From Deltaproteobacteria bacterium (GTDB lineage Bacteria; UBA10199; JACPAL01; JAHFST01), in NCBI GenBank assembly GCA_023265625.1, contig JAHFST010000002.1, positions 1 through 64,000 on the forward strand: 64,000 nucleotides of DNA, written 5' to 3'. The translations under genes and the position numbers were made by a program. This document shows, piece after piece, positions 1 to 7,349 of the stretch (position 1 is its first letter; each line of letters begins with the position of its first letter). The notes below the pieces were generated by a model. That model had not been told where the DNA came from, did no database searches, and was given only the letters and a program-made list of their open reading frames with translations.

Positions 1-813
1 GATGACGAAGATGAGCCCGTTTTGAAAATGGATCATCTGGGCGAGCATGGGGATCAATTCCTCCCAGGTGAGCACCTTGAGGTCTTTGCCTAAGATTTTA
101 TCCCGTAAGTCATGCACCACGTCCGTGATGGAAAAGCGCGGATCGATATGCAGCGCAAACTTGGAGACCTTTTGATCGTAGGAGAGGAGTTGCTGCGCGG
201 TTTGTTTCAAGAGCATCACCGTGCCATTGTCAATTTGGTCGTTCCCGGTTGAAAAGGTTCCCACCAGGGTATACTGGCCGCCGGCCATGGAGCCATAATA
301 GTCTTGTGCGGTCACGACAATCTTATCGCCAATGTTGAGTTTTAAGACCTGCCGCATTTTTTCCCCAATGGCGGCCGAGGCCGTGTCGGAGGCATTCATG
401 AGCCGACCCTGAACGGCCGAGCGGCGGCTCTTGATGGCGGTTTCCTGATCGGGATCGAACCCAACGATGAAGGTGGCCATTGAATCATTTTCGGAAGAAA
501 TCAAGCCTCCGCCCAAGATGCGTTCCGCAAATCCCAGGATGCGCGAATCTTCGCGCAGTAAGACTCGAATTGATTCCGGATCATCAATGACACCGTTGGT
601 GTTGTAGATATTTTCCAGGGAGGTGGGGACAATCTGGGCGTCGCTGGTCAGCGTGGCCGTGATATTTTGAATCATCTGGGTCTGGGCCCCGAAGATAAAG
701 CTGCGCAGGAAGATGAGGGCCCCGAGTCCAAAGCTGATGGCTGAGATGGTGATGAGGGAGCGTTTTTTATTGCGCAGGATATTCCTCAAGGCGAGCTTGA
801 AGAGCAGCCTCAT
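1..813 (-). CDS. ABC transporter permease, FtsX/MacB/LolC family (partial)
   Basis: The reverse-strand frame begins at the ATG at 811-813 and runs off the left edge, so only about the first 271 residues are visible. It opens with MRLLFKLALRNILRNKKRSL, the cytoplasmic lead-in and first membrane helix typical of MacB/LolC-type permeases. A soluble periplasmic domain of the MacB_PCD type follows, with motifs such as GDKIVVTAQDYYG. Its start overlaps the stop of the upstream ATPase gene by four bases (ATGA, 810-813), so the two are translationally coupled. With the LolA-like gene before it, it probably forms a transporter acting on lipoproteins or another envelope substrate. The family is clear; the substrate is inference. 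Confidence 0.88.
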   Translation of the reverse strand, partial: MRLLFKLALRNILRNKKRSLITISAISFGLGALIFLRSFIFGAQTQMIQNITATLTSDAQIVPTSLENIYNTNGVIDDPESIRVLLREDSRILGFAERILGGGLISSENDSMATFIVGFDPDQETAIKSRRSAVQGRLMNASDTASAAIGEKMRQVLKLNIGDKIVVTAQDYYGSMAGGQYTLVGTFSTGNDQIDNGTVMLLKQTAQQLLSYDQKVSKFALHIDPRFSITDVVHDLRDKILGKDLKVLTWEELIPMLAQMIHFQNGLIFVI

Positions 814-1511
814 GCCGCCTGGCCCTCGGCGACGACTTGGCCATCCTTGAGACGGATCACGCGGCGGGCCCGTTCGATAACCATGGGGTCATGGGAGGCA
901 AACAAAAAGGTGGTCTGAAATTGTTGGTTCAGTTCCCGAAAGAGGTCGATCAGGTCTTTGCCGGTCTGGGAGTCCAGATTGGCGGTCGGCTCGTCGGCCA
1001 AGATAATCTGAGGTCGGGAGGCGAGCGCTCGGGCGACGGCGACTCTTTGTTGTTGTCCGCCGCTCATCTCGCCCGGGCGTTTGCGAATCTGATCGGCCAA
1101 CCCAACTCGCTTCAGCAGATCCAATGAACGGGTTGCGCGTTCTTGAGCGGCCAGCCCCTGCAAGAGGAGGGGATACTCGACATTTTCCCGAGCGGTGAGG
1201 ACTGGGATGAGGTTGTAGGCCTGGAAGACAAACCCAATGCGGTTGAGGCGAAATTGGGCCAATTCTTTTTGGGACAGTTTGCCAAGGTCCGCTCCGCCTA
1301 CCAAGACCTTGCCGGTATCGGCCCGGTCGAGTCCGCCGATCATGTGAAGCAGCGTTGACTTGCCCGAACCGGAAGGGCCCGCCAAGACGGTAAATTCACC
1401 CGAACCTATTCGCAGATTGATATGGTTCAGCGCATGAACCGGAATGCCATTGGACTGATAGTTTTTTCCAACGTCCTCTAAGAGGATTTGCGGCCCCAAG
1501 GATCTCTCCAT
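810..1511 (-). CDS. ABC transporter ATP-binding protein, LolD/MacB type
   Basis: A 233-residue nucleotide-binding subunit. It shows Walker A (AGPSGSGKSTLL, about residues 44-55), a Q-loop (FVFQAYNLIPVLTA), the signature MSGGQQQRVAVARAL, Walker B with the LolD/MacB-type ILADEPTANLD, and an H-loop histidine (FASHDP). Length and motifs fit the LolD/MacB/FtsE class that powers FtsX-like permeases. It starts two bases after the stop of the LolA-like gene and overlaps the permease start by four bases, so the three genes form one operon. This set is commonly seen in envelope lipid or lipoprotein trafficking; the actual cargo cannot be read from the sequence. Confidence 0.93.
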   Translation of the reverse strand: MERSLGPQILLEDVGKNYQSNGIPVHALNHINLRIGSGEFTVLAGPSGSGKSTLLHMIGGLDRADTGKVLVGGADLGKLSQKELAQFRLNRIGFVFQAYNLIPVLTARENVEYPLLLQGLAAQERATRSLDLLKRVGLADQIRKRPGEMSGGQQQRVAVARALASRPQIILADEPTANLDSQTGKDLIDLFRELNQQFQTTFLFASHDPMVIERARRVIRLKDGQVVAEGQAA

Positions 1512-1513
1512 AT

Positions 1514-2335
1514 TTAAGGCCTCAAATTCCTTTCGGTAAATGTTGACTCGGGAATGGCGGGGGATGGATCAAAGTCAATGGATTGCAGCTGGAGCGTGGT
1601 TTTTTGCCCCGGTTTCAGGACGGCGCTCATCTCCCAATGGGTTGGGAGCAGGACCCCGTCGAGGGTTTTAAAATCGGTGAAGAGCAGCCGTTTGATTAAT
1701 TGCCCCTTCTCATCCAGGAATTGTTGCTCGACGGGGAGGTCATCCTGTTCGCGGACCCAATAAATGACCTTGCCCCAAACCACCGGGGCCTGGGGATGCG
1801 GGATCATTTCAATCTTCACGAGCGACAACCCATCACGCTGTTCCTTCGCGACCTGCTGATGGTCATAGTCATCAATGTAACTCGACTCCTTGACCAAGTC
1901 ATCGTTGGTAAAATCGCTGCCCATCCAGGGTTGGAGCATCATGGAGGGGGGGATCTTCAGGACCTTTTCGACACTCGGGAGATAGTTCCAGAGGTTATAA
2001 TCGAGCCTCAAGAAAGAGGTTCCATTGTCCTTGGCGGGATCGGTGATGCGCACAAAGACACGCTTGCGGGTGCGATCGTCCCAGATCCTCATCTTGACAG
2101 AACGACTCCAAGCGGGGCGTTGCACCGTCATCTCATATTCGGAGACGTTGATGTGCCCGCGCATCTTGTGGATCATGCGTTCGACCCGGTCATGGGCACT
2201 TTTATCGTCGGTAGCCAGGGCAGGCCTAACCGCAAGTAGGGCCAAGAAGATTGATAAAAACAGGCTGGGGAGATGTTTTGAAAGCAACGAGATCTTATAG
2301 ACTATTTTGCCAAAAAGGACAATAAAAGTGTCCAT
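1514..2335 (-). CDS. Outer-membrane lipoprotein-sorting (LolA-like) protein
   Basis: A secreted protein of about 273 residues with a hydrophobic signal segment (SLFLSIFLALLAVRPALA) ending in an Ala-x-Ala-type cleavage site. The mature part has the all-beta, basic and aromatic character of the LolA_like (PF17131) family, for example GTSFLRLDYNLWNYLPSVEK and WGKVIYWVREQDDLPVEQQF. I prefer the ATG at 2333-2335; an upstream in-frame ATG at 2350 would extend it by five codons. The divergent methyltransferase starts at 2334, so the two start codons practically coincide and the promoters must lie inside the opposite gene. It is first in an operon with the ABC ATPase and permease and is probably their periplasmic partner. 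Confidence 0.85.
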   Translation of the reverse strand: MDTFIVLFGKIVYKISLLSKHLPSLFLSIFLALLAVRPALATDDKSAHDRVERMIHKMRGHINVSEYEMTVQRPAWSRSVKMRIWDDRTRKRVFVRITDPAKDNGTSFLRLDYNLWNYLPSVEKVLKIPPSMMLQPWMGSDFTNDDLVKESSYIDDYDHQQVAKEQRDGLSLVKIEMIPHPQAPVVWGKVIYWVREQDDLPVEQQFLDEKGQLIKRLLFTDFKTLDGVLLPTHWEMSAVLKPGQKTTLQLQSIDFDPSPAIPESTFTERNLRP

Positions 2336-2975
2336 GTCCCAGCATTTCATCCCAGCCCTAAAATACCCGATTCTGACGCGATTTTACGACCATTTGGCCG
2401 AATGGTATTTTCAACGGGGGACATTTCGCCCTAACTTGATCGATGCCCTTGATTTGCAGGCAGGCCAGCGAGTCTTGGATTTGGGTTGTGGCCCGGCTAG
2501 GCTGGCCATCTTGCATAAACGCGCTCATCGTAGCCTCGAGGTCACGGCCGCTGACTGCGATCCAGAGATGTTGTTCATTGCGGAGCGTAATGTGCGCAAG
2601 GCAAAGGTCGATGTTCAAGTCGTCAAACAAGACCTGGGTCATCTGACCTTAAAAGGTCCTTACGATCGTATTTATTCCGCGCTGGTGTTTCATCACCTGA
2701 CCGTACAATCCAAAAAACGAGCCCTGAAAAAAATCAGCGAATTACTTGCTCCCGGCGGGCGCTTTGTGTTGGGGGATTTTTGTCAGTCGGAGCGACTGAA
2801 GGAGCGGATGCAATTTCTCCGCTTGCAATTTTTTGATGGCTTCAAAACCACCTCGCCCCACGCCGAGGGTTGGCTGGAGAGAAACCTACCGCTCTATTTC
2901 AAGCACGTGGAACGCATCCATAAAGTCAGCACCTTCGTGGGGCCGATGGGGGTGTTTGTGTGTCGGAAGTTGTAA
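2334..2975 (+). CDS. Class I SAM-dependent methyltransferase
   Basis: A 213-residue Rossmann-fold methyltransferase. Motif I reads RVLDLGCGPARLAIL, followed by an acidic motif II (VTAADCDPEML) and motif IV/post-I (YDRIYSALVFHHL). The line APGGRFVLGDF is typical of the UbiE/COQ5-like Methyltransf_25 group. I chose the ATG at 2334 because it directly precedes a compact N-terminus; an in-frame ATG at 2307 would add nine basic residues and overlap the divergent LolA-like gene. The substrate is unknown. It ends four bases before the convergent neighbour, and nothing in the context indicates a pathway. Confidence 0.85.
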   Translation: MSQHFIPALKYPILTRFYDHLAEWYFQRGTFRPNLIDALDLQAGQRVLDLGCGPARLAILHKRAHRSLEVTAADCDPEMLFIAERNVRKAKVDVQVVKQDLGHLTLKGPYDRIYSALVFHHLTVQSKKRALKKISELLAPGGRFVLGDFCQSERLKERMQFLRLQFFDGFKTTSPHAEGWLERNLPLYFKHVERIHKVSTFVGPMGVFVCRKL

Positions 2976-2979
2976 ATAG

Positions 2980-4134
2980 TTAATTCGCCAAGAATCCCCT
3001 GATTCCTTGTCCCGATAGTTCTTTGCGGGTTACTGGAGTCAGAACCTGACGTTCCCGGGGGACGACATGGATGAGGGAGTTGGCCTCTTGAACTTGCATG
3101 CCGGCGTAACCGAGATGGGGGAATTGTTTATACCATTGGGATGAGATGATCAGGTCGCCATTGAGGCGATCGAGGGTCATTCCGGTTACACGCCAATGTT
3201 TCTGTGGCATGCCTGGAAAGGAGATGAGGCTAATTTCTCCAGTATTAAAATTCCAACTCTGGAGAAGACTTGCATTATTATAGCGCATGTCTGGACCACC
3301 ATCCCGGGCGGAACCGAGACTGCTTTCATCCATGGCCAGCGCGACAAAGATTTGATTACTTTCATGATCCGCCACAATACCAGCCACAGCCGGTTCTTTT
3401 CTCACATAGCCGTCTTCAGTATGGGTGAAGGAACTTGGCAATTCGACGCAAGATTCACTCCCTCTTTCCAAATCAATTCCACGTAGGCGTCCTCCATAAG
3501 AGTCGAAGAGGAGCCAGCCGCCCACAAGGGCCATGCCGGACTGAGGCCATAGTTCCCAATCTAACGGGCCGTAAGATCGGATGTAGTCCCAACTAGTCAG
3601 ATCAAAAAAGTGAAATTTGCCAGATTGCTTGTCAAAAAGTATGAATTGATCACCAGAAACCCCCATGACGCCAATTTTCAGAGCGGTTTCGGAGGGGACG
3701 AGGTCGTGGATGGATCTTTCCCAAACTGGTTCTCCAACCGAGGAGTGCTTGGTGAGCAATCCCCTATTCGAAAAGAAAGAATAAACGTTGCCTGCGCCGT
3801 TGCATTGTAAACGTCCCGGCATGAAGGAGGGGGGCATGAATCCCAGGAACTCTCCCGTTGCCTCCGAGAAGCAGAAAAAGGGTTGTCCGCTGTCATCTAA
3901 CATGGGGGACCTGCTGGAAAATAACAGGGCGACGTCTCCCCCGAAATTCCTGACGGTGCAAACGTTTTGTGCCGGTTCGCGTCGAAAAGTATTTCGTGTG
4001 GCATCGATGTTTAAAAGATTGATGCACATAACTTCCCGATCCTTCCTGGGCGCGGTAATCAGGGCAGTTCCCTGATCAATACCTAGGGAGTGAAAGTTGG
4101 GAACTCGCAATGCTGGAAGATTGGTTGATGTCAT
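2980..4134 (-). CDS. Hypothetical protein with beta-propeller-like features
   Basis: A 384-residue protein I do not recognise. It has no signal peptide and no membrane helix. It contains repeated short hydrophobic strands separated by turns with aromatic and Asp residues, such as DQFILFDKQSGKFHFFDL, GGWLLFDSYGGRLRGIDL and LLQSWNFNTGEISLISF. This pattern suggests a WD40/NHL/PQQ-like propeller, but no repeat is exact enough to assign a family. Coding is supported by its full-length open frame, start-to-stop, in a gap between convergent and same-strand genes. The function is unknown. Confidence 0.7.
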   Translation of the reverse strand: MTSTNLPALRVPNFHSLGIDQGTALITAPRKDREVMCINLLNIDATRNTFRREPAQNVCTVRNFGGDVALLFSSRSPMLDDSGQPFFCFSEATGEFLGFMPPSFMPGRLQCNGAGNVYSFFSNRGLLTKHSSVGEPVWERSIHDLVPSETALKIGVMGVSGDQFILFDKQSGKFHFFDLTSWDYIRSYGPLDWELWPQSGMALVGGWLLFDSYGGRLRGIDLERGSESCVELPSSFTHTEDGYVRKEPAVAGIVADHESNQIFVALAMDESSLGSARDGGPDMRYNNASLLQSWNFNTGEISLISFPGMPQKHWRVTGMTLDRLNGDLIISSQWYKQFPHLGYAGMQVQEANSLIHVVPRERQVLTPVTRKELSGQGIRGFLAN

Positions 4135-4177
4135 GCTTCATTGTTGTCGGCCAAATGAGGATTAAGTTGCGCTTTTT

Positions 4178-4459
4178 TTAGTGTCTTTTTTTGAGATCCT
4201 CATAAATAGTCTTCCTCGCCCCCAGTGTCAGCACATGGATATGCCGGTGATCCTCATCGATTTGGTAGATAACCCGGTGGCTCCCCACGCGTAGACTCCG
4301 GAATCCGGTCAGATCTCTCTGCAGCGGTTTGCCGAGCCAAGGGTTTAGCTGAAGTTGCTCCAGGCTGGTACGGAGCGTTTGTTTGAGCGGGGGAGGGAGG
4401 TGGGCGATCTTGTTTTTGGCCTCGGGGGTGTAGCGTAGGACATATTTCCGGACGGTCAC
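4178..4459 (-). CDS. RelE/ParE-family toxin
   Basis: A 93-residue basic protein with the RelE fold signature: an N-terminal YTPEAKNKIAHLPPPLKQTL helix and a C-terminal LRVGSHRVIYQIDEDHRHIHVLTLGARKTIYEDL strand run, typical of ribosome-dependent mRNA interferases. Its start overlaps the stop of the upstream antitoxin gene by four bases (4456-4459). Antitoxin-first order and tight coupling fit a standard type II module. Expression is probably repressed by the antitoxin-toxin complex at the inverted repeat at 4729-4759. Confidence 0.88.
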   Translation of the reverse strand: MTVRKYVLRYTPEAKNKIAHLPPPLKQTLRTSLEQLQLNPWLGKPLQRDLTGFRSLRVGSHRVIYQIDEDHRHIHVLTLGARKTIYEDLKKRH

Positions 4460-4725
4460 GACTTGAAGACCTCTCGATGGGAGTGATATTTGCCCTGCCG
4501 ATGTTCCCGGAGGGCCTTGGTCAGGGATTTCATCAAAGAGCGGTCTTGCAGGATCTCCAGGGTTTCCATCAGACCTTCATAGTCCTCCAAACCCATCAGG
4601 ATGCCGGCCGCACTCCCATCCTTGGTGATGGCAACCGTGCCGCCCTGTTTTTGCAGGCGTTTGAGAAGTTGCATCAGCTCTTTTTTGACCTGTGTGACCG
4701 GAAGGATTTCTTCGGCATGAATCAT
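4456..4725 (-). CDS. Phd/YefM-family antitoxin
   Basis: An 89-residue antitoxin. The N-terminal half (ILPVTQVKKELMQLLKRLQKQGGTVAITKDGSAAGILMGLEDYEGLMETL) is the classic Phd/YefM DNA-binding and dimerisation domain. The C-terminal tail, rich in Lys, Arg and His, would wrap the toxin. It precedes the RelE-type toxin and overlaps it by four bases. Directly upstream of its ATG lies a 9-bp-arm inverted repeat that is a good candidate for its own operator. Confidence 0.9.
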   Translation of the reverse strand: MIHAEEILPVTQVKKELMQLLKRLQKQGGTVAITKDGSAAGILMGLEDYEGLMETLEILQDRSLMKSLTKALREHRQGKYHSHREVFKS

Positions 4726-4728
4726 AAG

Positions 4729-4759
4729 GATACCTTTAAATGACTCTTTAAAAGGTATC
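4729..4759. promoter_or_regulatory. Inverted-repeat operator upstream of the RelE/Phd module
   Basis: The arms GATACCTTT (4729-4737) and AAAGGTATC (4751-4759) are perfect inverted copies, with a 13-base AT-rich spacer, four bases upstream of the antitoxin ATG. Autoregulation through such palindromes is standard for Phd/YefM systems. The core ATACCTTTA also occurs upstream of the unrelated HigBA pair at 38054. Confidence 0.65.
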
Positions 4760-4784
4760 TTAAACTTTGATGAGCGTCAAGAGG

Positions 4785-5900
4785 TTAAACTTTTAGGAGG
4801 GAGGTTACTTCCATGGGGGTTCGTGCACGCATGGCCTGGGAGCGAATTACGGAGGCCTCGGGGAAGTGGCTCAGGTAGCCGCTGAGGTGTTTTTTGATGC
4901 TTTGGAAGTGATAGTCACCGCGCAGTTTGAGGAAGTAATCCATGTGTTCCAAGGCGACGCGGAAGCGTTCGGCGGGTGCCACGAAGGGGTTGGGAAAATC
5001 GCATGGAGTTCCTTGTTTCAAGGAAGCCTTGAGGCGGTCCTTGTCACGGAAGACCCAGGGGTTGCCGATCGTGCTGCGACCGAGCAGGACACCGTCGACG
5101 CCTGTTTCCGTGATGCGTCGTCCCGCCTCTTCCAGCGAGCGGACGTCGCCGTTGCCGAAGATGAGTGTGCCACTTCCCTTGGCCACCTGAACGGCGCGGG
5201 CGATGGCCCCCCAGTCGGCCTCGCCGCGGTACATCTGCTTTAAGGTTCGGCCATGGATCGAAACGACCACCGGTTGTTCCTGGAGGAGGATCTCGATCCA
5301 CCATTCGATGACGACCGAATCGAAACCGATCCGCGTCTTGACCGAGACGGGGATAATCTGGCGGTTTCCTGTAGGGGCGTATGGCAATACGCCCCTACAA
5401 CGCTGATCATTCATTGCTCGCACCACTTTCAAAACCTTCTCCTTGATTTTTAAACCTTCCAGTGTCTGTCCGCTGGCCCAATCGTGCACGCCCTGCCTCG
5501 TGGAACGGATGATCTCGAGGGCGAGGTCGGGGACGGTGATCAACTTGGCGCCGCAGTTGCGCTGGGTGACGGACTTGGAGGGGCAGCCCATGTTGATGTC
5601 AATGCCGTCGAAGCCCAACTCGCAGACGATGTGGGCCGCCCGATAAAAATCTTCCGGGCGGTGGCCATAGATTTGGGCCACGATCGGGCGTTGCGCCTCT
5701 TCATATTCAAAGTCGCGCAGCAGTCGGTCGGGCGCGTAGAACAGCCCCTCGGCGCTGGTGAATTCGGTGAAGAGCACGTCCGGACGGCCATGCAGGGCGA
5801 CGATCCGGCGGCAGGCGAGATCGGTCACCCCGTCCATCGGGGCGAGCCCGATCACTGGTTTTTCCAGAGAATCCCAAAAGCCTGGATAGCGTTGATCCAT
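4785..5900 (-). CDS. dus: tRNA-dihydrouridine synthase
   Basis: A 371-residue FMN-dependent enzyme that reduces uridine in the D-loop of tRNA. The N-terminus reads PVIGLAPMDGVTDLACRRI. Next come the NMGCPSKSV motif with the conserved cysteine, VKTRIGF (about residue 190), IHGRTLKQMYRGEADW and GVLLGRSTIGNPWVF, in the order seen in Dus TIM barrels. A C-terminal helical domain (FQSIKKHLSGYLSHFPEA) completes it. Between VVRAM and IPVSVKTRIG, where family members have only a few residues, there are about 17 extra residues (NDQRCRGVLPYAPTGNR). They are encoded by a perfect GTAGGGG-type hairpin at 5371-5398. The insertion keeps the frame, so the gene is probably functional. Confidence 0.93.
   Translation of the reverse strand: MDQRYPGFWDSLEKPVIGLAPMDGVTDLACRRIVALHGRPDVLFTEFTSAEGLFYAPDRLLRDFEYEEAQRPIVAQIYGHRPEDFYRAAHIVCELGFDGIDINMGCPSKSVTQRNCGAKLITVPDLALEIIRSTRQGVHDWASGQTLEGLKIKEKVLKVVRAMNDQRCRGVLPYAPTGNRQIIPVSVKTRIGFDSVVIEWWIEILLQEQPVVVSIHGRTLKQMYRGEADWGAIARAVQVAKGSGTLIFGNGDVRSLEEAGRRITETGVDGVLLGRSTIGNPWVFRDKDRLKASLKQGTPCDFPNPFVAPAERFRVALEHMDYFLKLRGDYHFQSIKKHLSGYLSHFPEASVIRSQAMRARTPMEVTSLLKV
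5371..5398. repeat. GTAGGGG palindromic repeat inside dus
   Basis: A perfect hairpin with arms GTAGGGGCGTAT and ATACGCCCCTAC and a 4-base loop (ggca). It lies in frame inside the dihydrouridine synthase gene and encodes GVLPYAPT on the minus strand. It belongs to the family also seen at 7272, 7955, 14880, 51197 and 55125. Confidence 0.9.
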
Positions 5901-5965
5901 CGGGTGGCTATAACTGAGAATCTTCTCGTTGTCGATAACGAGAAAGACTGCTAAAATTGAACCTT

Positions 5966-6727
5966 ATGATGACAATTGATGAACGTCAGGCGCTTTTGCA
6001 GGTCTTACCCTCGTTTCGTAACTTACCCCCGACGGCCTTACAGGAATTGGTGATGTATCTTCAGGAGATTTCGTTTCCGGCGGGTGAGGTTGTGGTGCGG
6101 CAGGGCGATAAGGCGGATGGATTGTATGTCATTCAATCCGGAAGAGGGGAGGTCTCGGTCTTGGTCAAGGGTGAGAGTGCTCCGAAGGCCTTAGCCGTCT
6201 TGCATGCCGGGGAAATTTTTGGCGAACTGGCCTTTCTCAAGATGAATTGCAAACGGAGTGCGACCGTGACGGCGCTCGAACCCTTGAAACTGATGGTCTT
6301 GCAGGGGGCCGCTTTTTTGAGATTTTTGAAGAAATATCCCTCGGTGCGACCGGTGTTTGCCGCGACGGCCGAGGAGTTACGTATTTATAACTTCCTTAAA
6401 TTGCTCAGCCCCTTTCAGGCCTTGGAGCAAAGGCGACTGCATTTGTTGTGTGACGCCGTTCGGACGCTCATTGTGCCGGCTGGACAGGAAATCCTTCGGC
6501 AGGGAGAGGCGGGAAAATCATGTTACCTGATTCGTTCTGGGAGGGCGGAGGTGTTCCGGCGTGATGCCGCGGGCCTGGAAAATTCGTTGGCGGTTTTATC
6601 CGAGGGGGCCTTGTTTGGTGAGGAGGCCCTCGTGACCGAGGCGCCGAGGAACGCGACGGTGACGGCCTTGGAGGATTGTAAGTTGTATGTCCTGTCTAAG
6701 GCGGATTTTATGCGGAGTCGGACTTGA
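5966..6727 (+). CDS. Protein with two cyclic-nucleotide-binding domains
   Basis: About 253 residues made almost wholly of two CAP_ED (cNMP-binding) domains. The first (about residues 10-125) has FPAGEVVVRQGDKADGLYVIQSGRGEV and GEIFGELAFLKMNCKRSATVTAL. The second (about 140-250) has VPAGQEILRQGEAGKSCYLIRSGRAEVF and GALFGEEALVTEAPRNATVTAL. There is no DNA-binding or catalytic domain, so it may be a stand-alone sensor or adaptor. I take the ATG at 5966 (a second ATG follows at 5969); an in-frame TTG at 5957 is less likely. Its stop overlaps the TTG start of maf (TTGA, 6724-6727). The patatin gene at 20579-22633 carries two similar domains fused to a lipase. Confidence 0.88.
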   Translation: MMTIDERQALLQVLPSFRNLPPTALQELVMYLQEISFPAGEVVVRQGDKADGLYVIQSGRGEVSVLVKGESAPKALAVLHAGEIFGELAFLKMNCKRSATVTALEPLKLMVLQGAAFLRFLKKYPSVRPVFAATAEELRIYNFLKLLSPFQALEQRRLHLLCDAVRTLIVPAGQEILRQGEAGKSCYLIRSGRAEVFRRDAAGLENSLAVLSEGALFGEEALVTEAPRNATVTALEDCKLYVLSKADFMRSRT

Positions 6728-7275
6728 GGATCGTTCTGGCCTCCACCTCCCCACGCCGGCGCGAATTGTTTGCCACCCTGGGGATTCCGTTTGAGATCAT
6801 GGCCCCAAAATTCGAAGAACAGTCCACTCCGCTGCCTCCGAGTGAGGAGGCGATGTATTTTGCCGAGCAAAAGGCGCGATCCTTGGTTGATCTTTGTCCA
6901 GATTCTTTGCTCCTGGGCAGCGATACCCTCGTGGCTTGTGATGGTGAGAAGTTGGGAAAGCCAAAGGACATCGAAGATGCGATCCGTATCTTGCGCAAAC
7001 TTTCCGGGAAAACGCACTGGGTCCACACCGCGCTGGTCTTGCTTGATACCGCAACCGGTTCCTTGAAAAGCCACGTAGAATCTGTGGCCGTCACCTTTTA
7101 CCCCATATCCGAAGAAGATAATTTTAATTATGTAAAATCTGGAGAACCGATGGGCAAGGCTGGGGCTTATGCCCTTCAAGGAAAGGGGCGGGCCTTTATT
7201 AGCCGAGTTGATGGGGATGAGGAGGCGGTGATTGGTTTGCCGTTGACGCCGATTCGGAAATGGTTGGGACTGTAG
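6724..7275 (+). CDS. maf: Maf family nucleotide pyrophosphatase
   Basis: A 183-residue house-cleaning nucleotide pyrophosphatase. The N-terminal motif RIVLASTSPRRRELF is diagnostic. LLGSDTLVACDGEKLGKPKD contains the conserved catalytic Asp region, and GKTHWVHTALVLLD follows. The usual late motif appears as the divergent FISRVDGDEEAVIGLPL. The start is a TTG overlapping the stop of the cNMP-binding gene by four bases, so the two are coupled. The TAG stop at 7273-7275 is provided by the first bases of a GTAGGGG palindromic repeat. Confidence 0.92.
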   Translation: MRIVLASTSPRRRELFATLGIPFEIMAPKFEEQSTPLPPSEEAMYFAEQKARSLVDLCPDSLLLGSDTLVACDGEKLGKPKDIEDAIRILRKLSGKTHWVHTALVLLDTATGSLKSHVESVAVTFYPISEEDNFNYVKSGEPMGKAGAYALQGKGRAFISRVDGDEEAVIGLPLTPIRKWLGL

Positions 7276-7344
7276 GGGCGCACCCATGTGTGCGCCCTCA
7301 CCCCGGTGGCCACGACGGGGGCAGACACATGGGTCTGCCCCTAC
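7272..7344. repeat. GTAGGGG palindromic repeat (two-hairpin form) after maf
   Basis: A 73-base element that begins GTAGGGGCGCAC and ends GTCTGCCCCTAC. It contains two hairpins: GGGCGCAC with GTGTGCGCCC on the left, and GGGGGCAGAC with GTCTGCCCC on the right. It fills the space between the convergent genes maf and the glycosyltransferase. Its TAG is the stop codon of maf, and it could serve as a bidirectional transcription barrier. Confidence 0.88.
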
Positions 7345-7349
7345 AGGGC

